A DNA stretch of 64,000 nucleotides from Bacteroidota bacterium (GTDB lineage Bacteria; Bacteroidota; Bacteroidia; Bacteroidales; Paludibacteraceae). The DNA is taken from assembly GCA_022708505.1 (NCBI GenBank), contig JAKIYP010000001.1:1-64000 (forward strand). The letters are read 5' to 3'. Below the pieces are notes generated by a model that was not told where the DNA came from, ran no database searches, and worked only from the letters and a program-made list of their open reading frames with translations. This document shows, one piece after another, positions 45,697-55,275 of the stretch (positions are counted from its first letter, which is position 1; each line of letters opens with the position of its first letter). The translations under genes were made by a program, and so were the position numbers.

Positions 45697-46830
45697 TTAT
45701 ACTTTTTTATGTTGATAAATGCATGTTGCAGCCCTTCTGGCCGTACCGGGTTCACCCAGTTTATCCCTCAGCACTTTATAGGAAGCTATCATCTCATTTC
45801 TGTATTGATCATCCCTTAGAATCCTTGTCATTTCATCAATCAGGTTGTCCGTGGTAAACAAATGAGCAAACAACTCCTTCACTACCTGCTTCTCAGCCAG
45901 GATATTAACCAATGATATGAATTTTGTCTTGATAACAATCTCTTTAGCCCAATAAGCTAATCTGCCAAGCATGACATGGTACACCACCACCTGTGGAGTT
46001 CCAATCAGGGCTGTTTCCAAGGTTGCTGTACCCGAATTTACGACAGCCAGATCGGCATGAAAGATTAACTGATACGGATGATGTTTAATAACCGGATAAC
46101 TGTTTCCGTCCATAAACTCATGATAGAATGCTGTGTGCACCGAGTTAACACCTGAAATAACAATCTGATATTCGGGGAATTTCCTGGCAGCAGCAATCAT
46201 TTTAGGGAGACAAGCAGCAATCTCTTGTTTACGACTACCCGGAAGCAATGCAATGATGGGTTTATCGGACAAAAAATATTTTTTCTTAAAGTAACTTGTC
46301 TCTTCCGTTTTATCAAGATGCTCATTTACAGAGTCAACCGATGGATTACCAACATATTTAACATCGTACTGATGAGAAGCATAAAACTCCTTCTCAAACG
46401 GAATAATCGCGAGCATCTGTGTTACATCGCGTTTAATCTGTTTAACCCGATGTGATTTCCAGGCCCAAACGGAAGGCGATATATAATAGTAAACCGGAAT
46501 TCCCGTCTTTTGACGTACAAATTTGGCTATACGTAAATTAAAACCGGGATAATCAATCATGACTACCACATCAGGCTGAAAATCAAGAATGGCTTTTTTA
46601 CATACCCGCATATTCTTGAGGATGGTTGAAAGATTCTTCAACACAGCCCAAAATCCCATAAATGCCATTTCGCGAATATGCTTAATTGGTTTTACACCAC
46701 TGGCTGCACGCATCAGGTCTCCACCAAAGAAACGTATTTCGCAAGTAGAATCCAGCTTCTTCAACTCTTCTATCAGAGAAGATCCGTGTAAGTCTCCCGA
46801 TGCCTCTCCTGCTATAAAAAAATACTTCAT
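45697..46830 (-). CDS. lpxB: Lipid-A-disaccharide synthase
   Basis: 377 aa from ATG 46830 (MKYFFIAGEASGDLHGSSLI); the frame opens at 46860. It condenses UDP-2,3-diacylglucosamine with lipid X to form the lipid A disaccharide. Visible motifs: GEASGDLHG at the start, YYISPSVWAWKSHRVKQIK, LLPGSRKQEI and NSGTATLETALIGTPQVV. It lies 17 bases after the comM-like gene and 20 bases before the PagL-like gene. Confidence 0.95.
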   Translation of the reverse strand: MKYFFIAGEASGDLHGSSLIEELKKLDSTCEIRFFGGDLMRAASGVKPIKHIREMAFMGFWAVLKNLSTILKNMRVCKKAILDFQPDVVVMIDYPGFNLRIAKFVRQKTGIPVYYYISPSVWAWKSHRVKQIKRDVTQMLAIIPFEKEFYASHQYDVKYVGNPSVDSVNEHLDKTEETSYFKKKYFLSDKPIIALLPGSRKQEIAACLPKMIAAARKFPEYQIVISGVNSVHTAFYHEFMDGNSYPVIKHHPYQLIFHADLAVVNSGTATLETALIGTPQVVVYHVMLGRLAYWAKEIVIKTKFISLVNILAEKQVVKELFAHLFTTDNLIDEMTRILRDDQYRNEMIASYKVLRDKLGEPGTARRAATCIYQHKKV

Positions 46831-46847
46831 GTACAAATATAAATATA

Positions 46848-48386
46848 TTATCCCGCCCAACCTTCCCGGTCGAGATTTCTGTAATTAATTGCTTCCGCTA
46901 TATGATGTGAACAAATTTGTTCAGAACCGTCCAGGTCTGCAATGGTTCTGGAGACTTTCAATATCCGGTCATACGCACGAGCCGACAAATTTAATCTTTT
47001 CATTGCATTTTTGAGCAATTCTGCACCAGATTTATCCGGCACGGCAAATTTTCGCTGCAATTTTGAAGACATTTGCGCATTGCAATAAACCCCTTCAATG
47101 TCCCTGAACCGCATTTCCTGAATCTGTCTGGCTTTGATAACCCGATTCCTGATTTCTTCACTTTTTTCCGCTTCTCTTTGTTCTGATAGTTTCTCAAAGG
47201 GAACCGGAACTATTTCAATATGTATATCAATCCTGTCCAACAATGGTCCGGATATCCTGCTCAGATACTTTTGAACTACACCTGAACCGCAGACACAAGC
47301 CTTTTCCGGATGATTGTAATAACCACAGGGGCAAGGATTCATAGACGCTACCAACATAAAACTTGCGGGATAGTCGACCGAAAATTTTGCCCGGGAAATC
47401 GAGATCTTCCTATCCTCCAGCGGCTGCCGCATCACTTCAAGCACTGATCGCTTAAATTCAGGCAGTTCATCCAAAAATAAGACACCGTTATGTGCCAGCG
47501 AAATCTCTCCTGGTTGCGGGAAAGCGCCCCCTCCTACCAATGCCACATCTGAAATTGTATGATGCGGACTACGAAACGGACGTTGCGAAACCAGTGCAGA
47601 ATTATTATCTGTATTTCCGGCAACTGAGTGTATTTTTGTCGTTTCGAGCGCCTCTTCCAGTGTCATCGGCGGCATAACTGTAGGCAACCGTTTTGCCATC
47701 ATCGACTTTCCTGCTCCGGGCGGTCCAACTAAAATAATATTATGCGAACCTGCGGCAGCAACTTCCAGTGCCCGCTTTACATTTTCCTGTCCTTTTACGT
47801 CTGAAAAATCTATTTCAACCTGATCACGCGCCACATTAAACATCTCTTCTGCGTTTAATTTAATTGGCTGCATAACAGAGTCGTCATTCAAAAAAGCAAT
47901 CACCTCCGTAATATCCTTCACACCATACACATCTAATCCAGTCACTACAGCAGCCTCTTTCGCATTTTGATAAGGCACAAGTAATCCTTTAAAACCGGCT
48001 TCCCTTGCTTTAACGGCGATGGGTAATGCTCCTTTAATTGGTTTCATTCCACCATCAAGCGACAATTCCCCCATCAGGACAAACTTTTCAAGTAAATCTG
48101 TCTTTATCTGGTTTGATGCGGCCATAATCCCTACAGCCAGGGGCAAATCATAAGCAGAACCTTCTTTCCTGATATCTGCCGGAGCCATATTAATAACCAC
48201 CTGCATCCTGGGCAGTCTTTTGCCTGAAAACGAAAGGGCTGAGGCTATTCTTTCATGACTTTCCCTGACTGCATTATCAGGCAAACCAACAATTAAGAAA
48301 CGTATCCCCTGACTTACATTCACCTCTATCGTCACAATTGTGGCAGATATACCCTGCAATGCAGCACCAAATGTTTTTACCAACAT
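46848..48386 (-). CDS. YifB/ComM-family Mg-chelatase-like AAA+ ATPase
   Basis: 512 aa from ATG 48386 (MLVKTFGAALQGISATIV). The frame opens at 48434, upstream of the -7 box at 48424, so the inner start is used. An N-terminal Lon-like (ChlI) domain (about 20-140) is followed by an AAA+ domain with Walker A GPPGAGKSMMAK and Walker B VLFLDELPEF, and a C-terminal Mg-chelatase domain. ComM acts as a branch-migration helicase during natural transformation; the ComEA-like gene in the window fits that context. Confidence 0.92.
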   Translation of the reverse strand: MLVKTFGAALQGISATIVTIEVNVSQGIRFLIVGLPDNAVRESHERIASALSFSGKRLPRMQVVINMAPADIRKEGSAYDLPLAVGIMAASNQIKTDLLEKFVLMGELSLDGGMKPIKGALPIAVKAREAGFKGLLVPYQNAKEAAVVTGLDVYGVKDITEVIAFLNDDSVMQPIKLNAEEMFNVARDQVEIDFSDVKGQENVKRALEVAAAGSHNIILVGPPGAGKSMMAKRLPTVMPPMTLEEALETTKIHSVAGNTDNNSALVSQRPFRSPHHTISDVALVGGGAFPQPGEISLAHNGVLFLDELPEFKRSVLEVMRQPLEDRKISISRAKFSVDYPASFMLVASMNPCPCGYYNHPEKACVCGSGVVQKYLSRISGPLLDRIDIHIEIVPVPFEKLSEQREAEKSEEIRNRVIKARQIQEMRFRDIEGVYCNAQMSSKLQRKFAVPDKSGAELLKNAMKRLNLSARAYDRILKVSRTIADLDGSEQICSHHIAEAINYRNLDREGWAG

Positions 48387-48423
48387 AGTTATTCGGTTTT
48401 TGTATAACAAACAGTAACGGGTG

Positions 48424-48431
48424 CAAAAATA
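48424..48431 (-). promoter_or_regulatory. -7 box (TATTTTTG) for the comM-like gene
   Basis: Minus-strand TATTTTTG, 37 bases before ATG 48386. It sets the likely start of the transcript downstream of the alternative start at 48434. Confidence 0.5.
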
Positions 48432-48531
48432 CAATTAATCTGAGAGATTTACACAATCCAAACTTTAAAAAAACAACGCAAAATGTATAAATAATTTATT
48501 TCTTCATGCATTTGTAAACAGGTGGAAAAAG

Positions 48532-48565
48532 AAAAAGGTTGCAATATATCAATTGCAACCTTTTT
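48532..48565 (-). terminator. Rho-independent terminator of ahpC
   Basis: Perfect 14-bp stem (AAAAAGGTTGCAAT at 48532-48545 and its complement at 48552-48565) with a 6-base loop, 21 bases past the ahpC stop; T-rich on the minus strand. Confidence 0.9.
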
Positions 48566-48586
48566 AAAATTAAGTTTAATACGGGA

Positions 48587-49219
48587 TTAATGACCTGACA
48601 GGTAACTTGAAATACCGTCCTGCGTTGGTTTCAATGCTTTATCACCTTTCTTCCAGTTAGCAGGACAAACTTCGCCATATTCTTCCGTAAACTGAAGTGC
48701 ATCAATCAAACGAATCACCTCATCCACACTACGTCCAAGCGGCATATCATTCACAACCTGGTGACGAACCACGCCATTTTTATCAATCAGGAATAAACCG
48801 CGGTAAGCCTTGGCTTCTCCAACAAAAACTTCATTACCTTCTTCATCATAGGTTTCCTCACCAGCCAACACATCATAGGCTTTTGAAATGGCAAGGGTCT
48901 GATCCACAACAATCGGATATTTTACGCCCTGGATTCCTCCTTCATTTGTTGGCGTCTGAAGCCATTTCCAATGTGAGAATTCCGAATCGGTAGATGCTCC
49001 GACAACGACAACATTACGCGATTCAAATTCAGCTATCTTATCCTGAAAAGCAATTAATTCAGTCGGGCAAACAAATGTAAAGTCTGCCGGATAAAAGAAA
49101 AACACTACATACTTTTCACCCTCATATTGTTTAAGGGAAAAATTTTCTACAATCTCACCTCCGTTAACCACTGCCTTGGTGTTAAATACAGGAGCTTTTT
49201 TACCTACTAATACTGACAT
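48587..49219 (-). CDS. ahpC: 2-Cys peroxiredoxin
   Basis: 210 aa. It reduces peroxides. The peroxidatic Cys is in FYPADFTFVCPTE and the resolving Cys in YGEVCPANWKKG. The protein is slightly longer than E. coli AhpC (187 aa), closer to the typical 2-Cys (Prx1) length. ahpF is not adjacent. Own promoter and terminator make it a single gene. Confidence 0.92.
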   Translation of the reverse strand: MSVLVGKKAPVFNTKAVVNGGEIVENFSLKQYEGEKYVVFFFYPADFTFVCPTELIAFQDKIAEFESRNVVVVGASTDSEFSHWKWLQTPTNEGGIQGVKYPIVVDQTLAISKAYDVLAGEETYDEEGNEVFVGEAKAYRGLFLIDKNGVVRHQVVNDMPLGRSVDEVIRLIDALQFTEEYGEVCPANWKKGDKALKPTQDGISSYLSGH

Positions 49220-49262
49220 ATTACTTTATTTTGATTAAAAATTTAACTATTTCTTACGAATG

Positions 49263-49270
49263 CAAAGTTA
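49263..49270 (-). promoter_or_regulatory. -7 box (TAACTTTG) for ahpC
   Basis: Minus-strand TAACTTTG, 43 bases before the ATG at 49219. An OxyR-like site was not recognised. Confidence 0.5.
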
Positions 49271-49340
49271 GATTGTTTCATCAAAAAAATGACATAAAAA
49301 GCTATCGAATGTTTTTATAGTAATATAGACGTTTTGGATA

Positions 49341-49403
49341 GCGGAGAACGGAAAGCGAAGAGCTAATAGCTAATAGTGAATAGCTGACTTTAGACATTAG
49401 ACT
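49341..49403. repeat. Degenerate 7-bp tandem array reaching into ispF
   Basis: Nine consecutive heptamers: GCGGAGA, ACGGAAA, GCGAAGA, GCTAATA twice, GTGAATA, GCTGACT, TTAGACA, TTAGACT. The last two cover the stop and final codons of ispF (49390-49403). This array joins the GCGAATA-type and TTAGACA-type units seen separately elsewhere. Confidence 0.8.
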
Positions 49404-49875
49404 GAAAAATTAAGACTGTCGCATAGGCAGCCATGCCTTCTGCGCGACCAACAAAGCCCATTTTCTCGGAAGTTGTCGCTTTAATGGAAATCTTATCTGT
49501 AGATGTATCCATCACTTCTGCCAGACAGATCTGCATTGCAGGAATGTGTGGATTAATTTTTGGTTTTTCAGCACAGATGGTGCAATCGGCATTCCCAAAC
49601 TCATAACCTTTTGAACGCAACAGTTGCATGGTTTGCTTCAGGAGGATTTTACTATCTACATTTTTATATTCTGCCGCTGTATCCGGGAAGTGGAATCCGA
49701 TATCACGCAGATTTGCTGCACCCAACAAGGCATCACAAAGGGCATGAATCAATACATCAGCATCAGAATGACCGAGAAGGCCGACAGCATGCTCAATTTT
49801 AACACCCCCAAGCCATAAATCCCTCGAATGAGCAAATTGATGCACATCGTAACCAAAACCTACACGAATATTCAT
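49390..49875 (-). CDS. ispF: 2-C-methyl-D-erythritol 2,4-cyclodiphosphate synthase
   Basis: 161 aa, MEP-pathway enzyme forming MEcPP; trimeric, zinc-dependent. The metal-binding GYDVHQF (Asp9, His11) and HSDADVLIHALCDALLGAA are intact, and ATTSEKMGFVGRAEGMAA is typical of the C-terminus. The last residues (QSNV) are encoded by the heptamer array. It lies 29 bases after porV. Confidence 0.96.
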   Translation of the reverse strand: MNIRVGFGYDVHQFAHSRDLWLGGVKIEHAVGLLGHSDADVLIHALCDALLGAANLRDIGFHFPDTAAEYKNVDSKILLKQTMQLLRSKGYEFGNADCTICAEKPKINPHIPAMQICLAEVMDTSTDKISIKATTSEKMGFVGRAEGMAAYATVLIFQSNV

Positions 49876-49904
49876 CGGTTATATCTAAAAATGAAACAAC
49901 AATT

Positions 49905-51056
49905 TTATCTCATCAGATTCTGCAATCCGAACAAGTCGAAGGACAATGAGAAACGCAATGTCTGATCAAGTGGGTTTGTCTGCGCTACTGAAATAACATA
50001 AGAAGCATCCAGTTGGAACATATTCAGTTTAAATCCGGCTCCCGCAGTAAAGAACTTACGGTTACCTTTATTCTGATGCTCATTAAAATATCCTGCTCTG
50101 ACAGAGAACTGGTTGTTATACACATATTCAGCGCCTATCGACCAGGCAATCTCCTGTAATTCTTCTTTCACTCCACCGGGGGCATCACTGAAAGATGAAA
50201 AAATACCCTGCAATGAAGTCATGTCATTGTAATAATTTACATTCTCAGCTGTTTTTGTATAATCGATGGTTGGCACTAACATTTTATAAGCATCAGCACT
50301 GAAAGACAACCGCTGATATTCATCAATCGGATAATCGAAGGAAGTACCCAAACGCAAATTTGTCGGAATAAAATAACTGGACGCAAACTCGTCATAAGAA
50401 ATTTTCGACCCAATATTAGAAACATTCAAGCCAAGAGCAAAAGTTCCATCACCTGTATACATTTGCACCGGCGTCCGGTAATACATGGCAACATCAGCAG
50501 CAACAGCCACACCCGGATAGATTTCAGATCCACTGTTAGTCAGGTTCTTACCATTATTCAGGTCAGAATAGATTAAACGCAAAGCGGCAGCTGCCGAGAA
50601 ATTATCGAATAACTTTTGGGAATAAGCGACATCCAATGCAAACTCATTGGGAAATGCGGTTGCATATTCTCTGCCCTCGTAATCTGTCATTACAATTTCA
50701 CCTAAAGAAAAATACCGCAAAGAAGCACTTAATGCTCTTCGCTGATCAAACTTCCAATAACCGGTGAGATAAGTGAGATTAATATCATCTACTAATTGTC
50801 GTAACCAGGGAGTAAATGAAAATGATAACCCGGCATCACTCTCGGCAAATACATATTTGGCCGGATTCCAGAATTGAGAATTTACATCAGCAGAAGTTGC
50901 GGCACCTAAATCTCCCATACCCGCTCCCCTTGCATCAGGAGAAATAGTAAGTGAGGGAACTGTATAACCTACCGGATTAATCTGAACTTCTTCCTGTGAA
51001 TACGCGCTAAACGATATTGCAAACAAAAGGATGATTAAAAATAAATTTTTTCTCAT
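49905..51056 (-). CDS. porV: Type IX secretion outer-membrane protein PorV (LptO)
   Basis: 383 aa with signal peptide (ending SFSAYSQ) and a FadL-like 14-strand barrel. The conserved start of the mature protein SLTISPDARGAGMGDLGAAT and SQFWNPAKYV identifies PorV. In Porphyromonas PorV shuttles T9SS cargo to the attachment complex with PorU. Here it follows porU by 97 bases. Confidence 0.94.
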   Translation of the reverse strand: MRKNLFLIILLFAISFSAYSQEEVQINPVGYTVPSLTISPDARGAGMGDLGAATSADVNSQFWNPAKYVFAESDAGLSFSFTPWLRQLVDDINLTYLTGYWKFDQRRALSASLRYFSLGEIVMTDYEGREYATAFPNEFALDVAYSQKLFDNFSAAAALRLIYSDLNNGKNLTNSGSEIYPGVAVAADVAMYYRTPVQMYTGDGTFALGLNVSNIGSKISYDEFASSYFIPTNLRLGTSFDYPIDEYQRLSFSADAYKMLVPTIDYTKTAENVNYYNDMTSLQGIFSSFSDAPGGVKEELQEIAWSIGAEYVYNNQFSVRAGYFNEHQNKGNRKFFTAGAGFKLNMFQLDASYVISVAQTNPLDQTLRFSLSFDLFGLQNLMR

Positions 51057-51153
51057 TGCTATAATCTTTCTTAATTTTTTATGTCTTAACGCAGACTTGT
51101 ATGATTAATATCTTTAAACGAAAAATAATGGTTTTATTGTATTGCCTCCAATC

Positions 51154-54100
51154 TTATTCTACAACTATAAGTTTATTCATTCTGGAACGAACTACTTTCG
51201 AATTTGTTTGAATAGATATACGATACAGATAGACTCCTGTTGAAAGTCTTCTACCTGTCATGTCACTTACATCCCAGTTGATTTCATCGAGGGTGGATTG
51301 TTTAAAACTCCATATCTGACGACCGGAAAGATCGTAAATATCAACCTGCGTGTTCATCACAGATTCAGGACGATCGTGTTCCACAACAAACTTTGTATAG
51401 GACTTAACCGGATTCGGATAATTTTTGACACTGAAGATTTCGGGTTCCAACCCTTTTACCACTTCAAATTCAATAGTCTGAACGGATGAATTATTCAACA
51501 AGTCCCAGACCCTGAATGTAAGCGTATGTTTTCCGGAACGTAACTCAGGCAATTTAAATCTGACTGTCCCCTGAGAATAGTCATTCATTGCCGACTTATA
51601 ATAATCATTCAGCACATAAGATTTACTCGGATCCTCATCAATCACCAGCAATATATCATGTCCGATACCACTTCCTACCTGGTTAATGCCATTAACATCA
51701 CTTACGTGGGCTATAAACAAGGGCGTTTCATTTACTTTATCCCCAGATTTAAAGCCAGCGGTATTCAGATACATGTTAATTTCAGGACCTTCCGTTTCGT
51801 AGAACACATCGGGGTTTGAACCTCCAATGATAAAATTCTCATAAAACCCCTGGGCTTCATAGCCATTATCATCACAAGAAGCATAAAAATTGACTCTTCC
51901 GCTCCCATAATTATATTTTATATCCTTAGGCAACATAAAGGTAAGTTCAAAATTTCCATTTACTACCTCAGCTACTCCGGAAAATAACTTATTCTGTCGA
52001 TCATTAAAATTAAATGTTTTTGATTCTCCATGATTTCTCAAACTGGAAATTCGTTGAACTTTATCAAAAACAGATGCATTCAGAAATCCGTTAAAGCCAT
52101 CTACTTTATTCCCCTCATTGTCTGCGATATACCCTGCAAACTTTGCAACTGAAAGTGCCCTAAGCGTATCGTTACCCTGTACGTCATTATCATTTATTTT
52201 CTGAACAACGACCTTGTATTCATTTGGATAAGTCAGTCTGACTGCAGGGTCTCCCATATACACATACGACAATTTATTTATCTCATTACCCAGGTTGTTT
52301 TTGGCGCGAGCAATCACATCTCCAACCCTGAGGTTTTTTCCATTTTCCTTATAAAACAGGAAATGATTTATCCATTGATTAATATATCTGTTCTGAGACG
52401 CGTAAACTGGTCTCGCTGCAGAAATAATTCCAATGCCGCCGCCGACAGGATTAAGCAATACATGTTCTCCCGCCGAAACAGTTGGCAGGTCAAACTGAAG
52501 GAAGTTACAGGTAGCAGCGACCCATAATGGTAAACTTTTGTTCGACAGGTTTTTCACATCGGCTGTCGACAAAATCTGTTCATTGGTCCAGCCTGTCGCA
52601 CCGGCATGCCCCACAAAGTTCAGCATAAACATTCCGTTTCTCAATAAATTATGGAACTGAGCACGGGCAACAGGATACGACTCACCACTTGCATTTATTT
52701 CCTGTTGATAAGCATCCAGATAAATTTTAGTTATTTGCATGGATGGATGTGCCCTGCCAATCATAGAGGCAACACTGTCGGCCTGTTCCATGTGTAAAAA
52801 TCCGTCACCATCATCGGCCAGATAACAAATCTGATTTTTCCAGATACCCCGATTCTCATTCTTCATGTAATTGATTGTTTTGGTAACTACATCAGTAGCC
52901 TCCTGAACAGTTGACACAGGGAATCTTCCAACTCCGATATCCATGGTATGTGATGGAATCTGTGTACCCTCTGAATCTTCAAGGAACGTAAAATAATCGT
53001 CAGTCAGGTATGAAAGTGTTTCAACCAATGAATTTTCAGTTTGATAAGTCAACACATAGCTCTCACTCGAAGACGACAAAACCTTGCGATTATCGAATGA
53101 CCCTCTGCCAAACAACAACAAATATTTAGGACGTTTTGTCAGATCTCCCGACTGTGTTGCTCTGTCATACAACATCTTCATCATCCAGCGATAGGCTGTT
53201 GCATCCGGAGTCCCGGAAGAGAATTCATTGTAAACCTGTTCTGTAGTTACTGCTTCAACAGTGATTTCACCCATATCGTTGTGAGCTTTTGCCAGTCTCT
53301 GTGCTTGCTGCAAAAAATTAGGATGGGCAATAATTACCATGTCTGTCGGCAACATGCCATGTAAATTCTGATTAGCTACATTACCCAAAATTTCCGGCTT
53401 CGGGAAGGAGGATCCGGCCTTGGGATCAATCGCCAGATATGTTTTAGGTGTTTTGTTGTTTCCATAGAAACTCAGCATTCCGTTATTAGCCTGAGCTGTA
53501 ATACGGGTTATATTTACATGATCGGTAATATCCCATATTTGCACATTAGTGCCTGCATTTGCAAGATTGAACTTACTGTATGTATCATTCCCGATAAAAT
53601 CGGGATATTGAAAGCGCATGGCAGCTCCTGACATGGTAAGCGACCGGCGTGCATTAACTTCAACATAATTCAGATACCCTTTGGATGACGATACCGGCTT
53701 TATATACGTCAGATTAAAATTCAGCAGATCCTGTTCGGGAGTAAATGTGAAAATTCCATTTGCAGCACGGGCTTTTTCGTAATTGTCATTTTCTGTTTTC
53801 TTGGCTACCGAAAGTGATTCGGTCTGCTGATCATTTAATTTTAACTGAAAAGTTGATATCTCGGACGATGTGGCAGCAACATCAAGACGTACCTTCACAG
53901 TATTGGCATTTTTCACGAGGTTCGGAAAATTAAAATTTAGGTTTAACGACAGCATATCGCCAAAAGTTTCGCCATAAAAATCTTTACCTGAACTGGCTAT
54001 ACTATTCAATTCTTTTTCATGTACTGCATAATCGGTAAATTCATTTACCTCATTGTATGACGCTCCGTTCGGTAAAACGACTTCAGTCTCTCCAATTTTT

Positions 54101-54564
54101 CTTACCTCTGTATCTGCTGAACTTACAAAATAGTATCCATAATTTGAATAATGATTCAACAGATGGATATACATTCCTCTGTTTATATCGTAAGTCCATG
54201 AATTAACCCCCTGTGCATAAAACAAGATATAATCTCCCGCGTTAAAAACGCCATCGGAACCAGTTTCCATATGAATGGCAAGCTCCGGTAAATCATCATT
54301 TTTAGGCTGGAGAAAACTCTGATTTAACAATGCACCACCATATCCATAAATCTTTACCTTCTGCGGATCAACTCCCATTGCAGACAAATCCTCATAGGTT
54401 AATTTATACACTCCAGACTCTTTGATACGAATCTTAACAAATTTACCCTGAGCAAGTACTGATGCGGTTTTATATGCATGTAAACTCCCATAAGCCTCTG
54501 AATAACTGGCTAATGCCAACAGGCTTATAAAAAATATAATTATTTTATTGCGAAAGTTTCTCAT
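51154..54564 (-). CDS. porU: Type IX secretion sortase PorU (C25 peptidase)
   Basis: 1136 aa. A signal peptide and N-terminal beta region are followed by a gingipain-like C25 peptidase domain (about 410-770) with catalytic His in FVGHAGATGW and Cys in AATCNFLQFD. The C-terminal part has Ig-like regions and a type A sorting domain (YPNPVKSYTKF, then VDIYDLSGRQIW and GVYLYRIS). It cleaves the sorting domains from cargo and attaches cargo to A-LPS. First gene of porU-porV-ispF. Confidence 0.95.
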   Translation of the reverse strand: MRNFRNKIIIFFISLLALASYSEAYGSLHAYKTASVLAQGKFVKIRIKESGVYKLTYEDLSAMGVDPQKVKIYGYGGALLNQSFLQPKNDDLPELAIHMETGSDGVFNAGDYILFYAQGVNSWTYDINRGMYIHLLNHYSNYGYYFVSSADTEVRKIGETEVVLPNGASYNEVNEFTDYAVHEKELNSIASSGKDFYGETFGDMLSLNLNFNFPNLVKNANTVKVRLDVAATSSEISTFQLKLNDQQTESLSVAKKTENDNYEKARAANGIFTFTPEQDLLNFNLTYIKPVSSSKGYLNYVEVNARRSLTMSGAAMRFQYPDFIGNDTYSKFNLANAGTNVQIWDITDHVNITRITAQANNGMLSFYGNNKTPKTYLAIDPKAGSSFPKPEILGNVANQNLHGMLPTDMVIIAHPNFLQQAQRLAKAHNDMGEITVEAVTTEQVYNEFSSGTPDATAYRWMMKMLYDRATQSGDLTKRPKYLLLFGRGSFDNRKVLSSSSESYVLTYQTENSLVETLSYLTDDYFTFLEDSEGTQIPSHTMDIGVGRFPVSTVQEATDVVTKTINYMKNENRGIWKNQICYLADDGDGFLHMEQADSVASMIGRAHPSMQITKIYLDAYQQEINASGESYPVARAQFHNLLRNGMFMLNFVGHAGATGWTNEQILSTADVKNLSNKSLPLWVAATCNFLQFDLPTVSAGEHVLLNPVGGGIGIISAARPVYASQNRYINQWINHFLFYKENGKNLRVGDVIARAKNNLGNEINKLSYVYMGDPAVRLTYPNEYKVVVQKINDNDVQGNDTLRALSVAKFAGYIADNEGNKVDGFNGFLNASVFDKVQRISSLRNHGESKTFNFNDRQNKLFSGVAEVVNGNFELTFMLPKDIKYNYGSGRVNFYASCDDNGYEAQGFYENFIIGGSNPDVFYETEGPEINMYLNTAGFKSGDKVNETPLFIAHVSDVNGINQVGSGIGHDILLVIDEDPSKSYVLNDYYKSAMNDYSQGTVRFKLPELRSGKHTLTFRVWDLLNNSSVQTIEFEVVKGLEPEIFSVKNYPNPVKSYTKFVVEHDRPESVMNTQVDIYDLSGRQIWSFKQSTLDEINWDVSDMTGRRLSTGVYLYRISIQTNSKVVRSRMNKLIVVE

Positions 54565-54652
54565 TGATAAAACATGATTTGATGTAATTTCACCGGTTTT
54601 CTGTTAAACGTAAACTATAATTGTTTGTTGTAGTGTTTATAGAATGATAACA

Positions 54653-55264
54653 TTATTTAATTTTAAAATCAAACATCTTTTGATCAAATATGTAACCTTC
54701 CAGCCGGTCACCAACCTGTACCTTTCCTACTCCAACCGGAGTTCCGGTAAATAAAATATCACCAATTTTCAGGGTAAAGAATTTACTTGTGTAAGCAATT
54801 AATTCATCCACAGGAAAAATCATGTCCTTCGAATTGCCTTGCTGAACTGTTTTTCCATTGATATCTAAATGAAATTCAATATTTTGAACATCACTAATTT
54901 CAGAAACGGGTATAAAGTTTCCAATAACGGCTGAGTTGTCGAAGGCTTTGCTAATTTCCCACGGATGACCGTTCGATTTCAGTTTTCGCTGAATATCACG
55001 TGCCGTAAAATCAACACCAAGACCAATTTCAGCATAATACCGGTGAGCATATTTTTTCGCGATATTCTTTCCTAACCTGTTGATTTTAACAATCAACTCT
55101 GTTTCATAATGCAACTCATCCGTAAAATCCGGAATAAAAAACGGCTTATTATTCTTTAACAATGCCGTATCCGGTTTCATAAAAACAACAGGTTCTGAAG
55201 GATTTTTGCTGTTTAGCTCTTTGTTATGCTCGACGTAATTTTGTCCGATTGCCAGAATTTTCAT
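54653..55264 (-). CDS. Fumarylacetoacetate hydrolase family protein
   Basis: 203 aa, the catalytic FAH fold without an N-terminal domain. Metal-binding acidic residues lie in LHYETELIVKINR (Glu pair) and LGVDFTARDIQ (Asp), and ILFTGTPVGVGKVQVGD is the typical end. Small members are acylpyruvases, oxaloacetate tautomerases or decarboxylases. The precise substrate is not readable from sequence. It is 11 bases after rex, so it may be redox-controlled. Confidence 0.88.
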   Translation of the reverse strand: MKILAIGQNYVEHNKELNSKNPSEPVVFMKPDTALLKNNKPFFIPDFTDELHYETELIVKINRLGKNIAKKYAHRYYAEIGLGVDFTARDIQRKLKSNGHPWEISKAFDNSAVIGNFIPVSEISDVQNIEFHLDINGKTVQQGNSKDMIFPVDELIAYTSKFFTLKIGDILFTGTPVGVGKVQVGDRLEGYIFDQKMFDFKIK

Positions 55265-55275
55265 GCAGTAAACAA

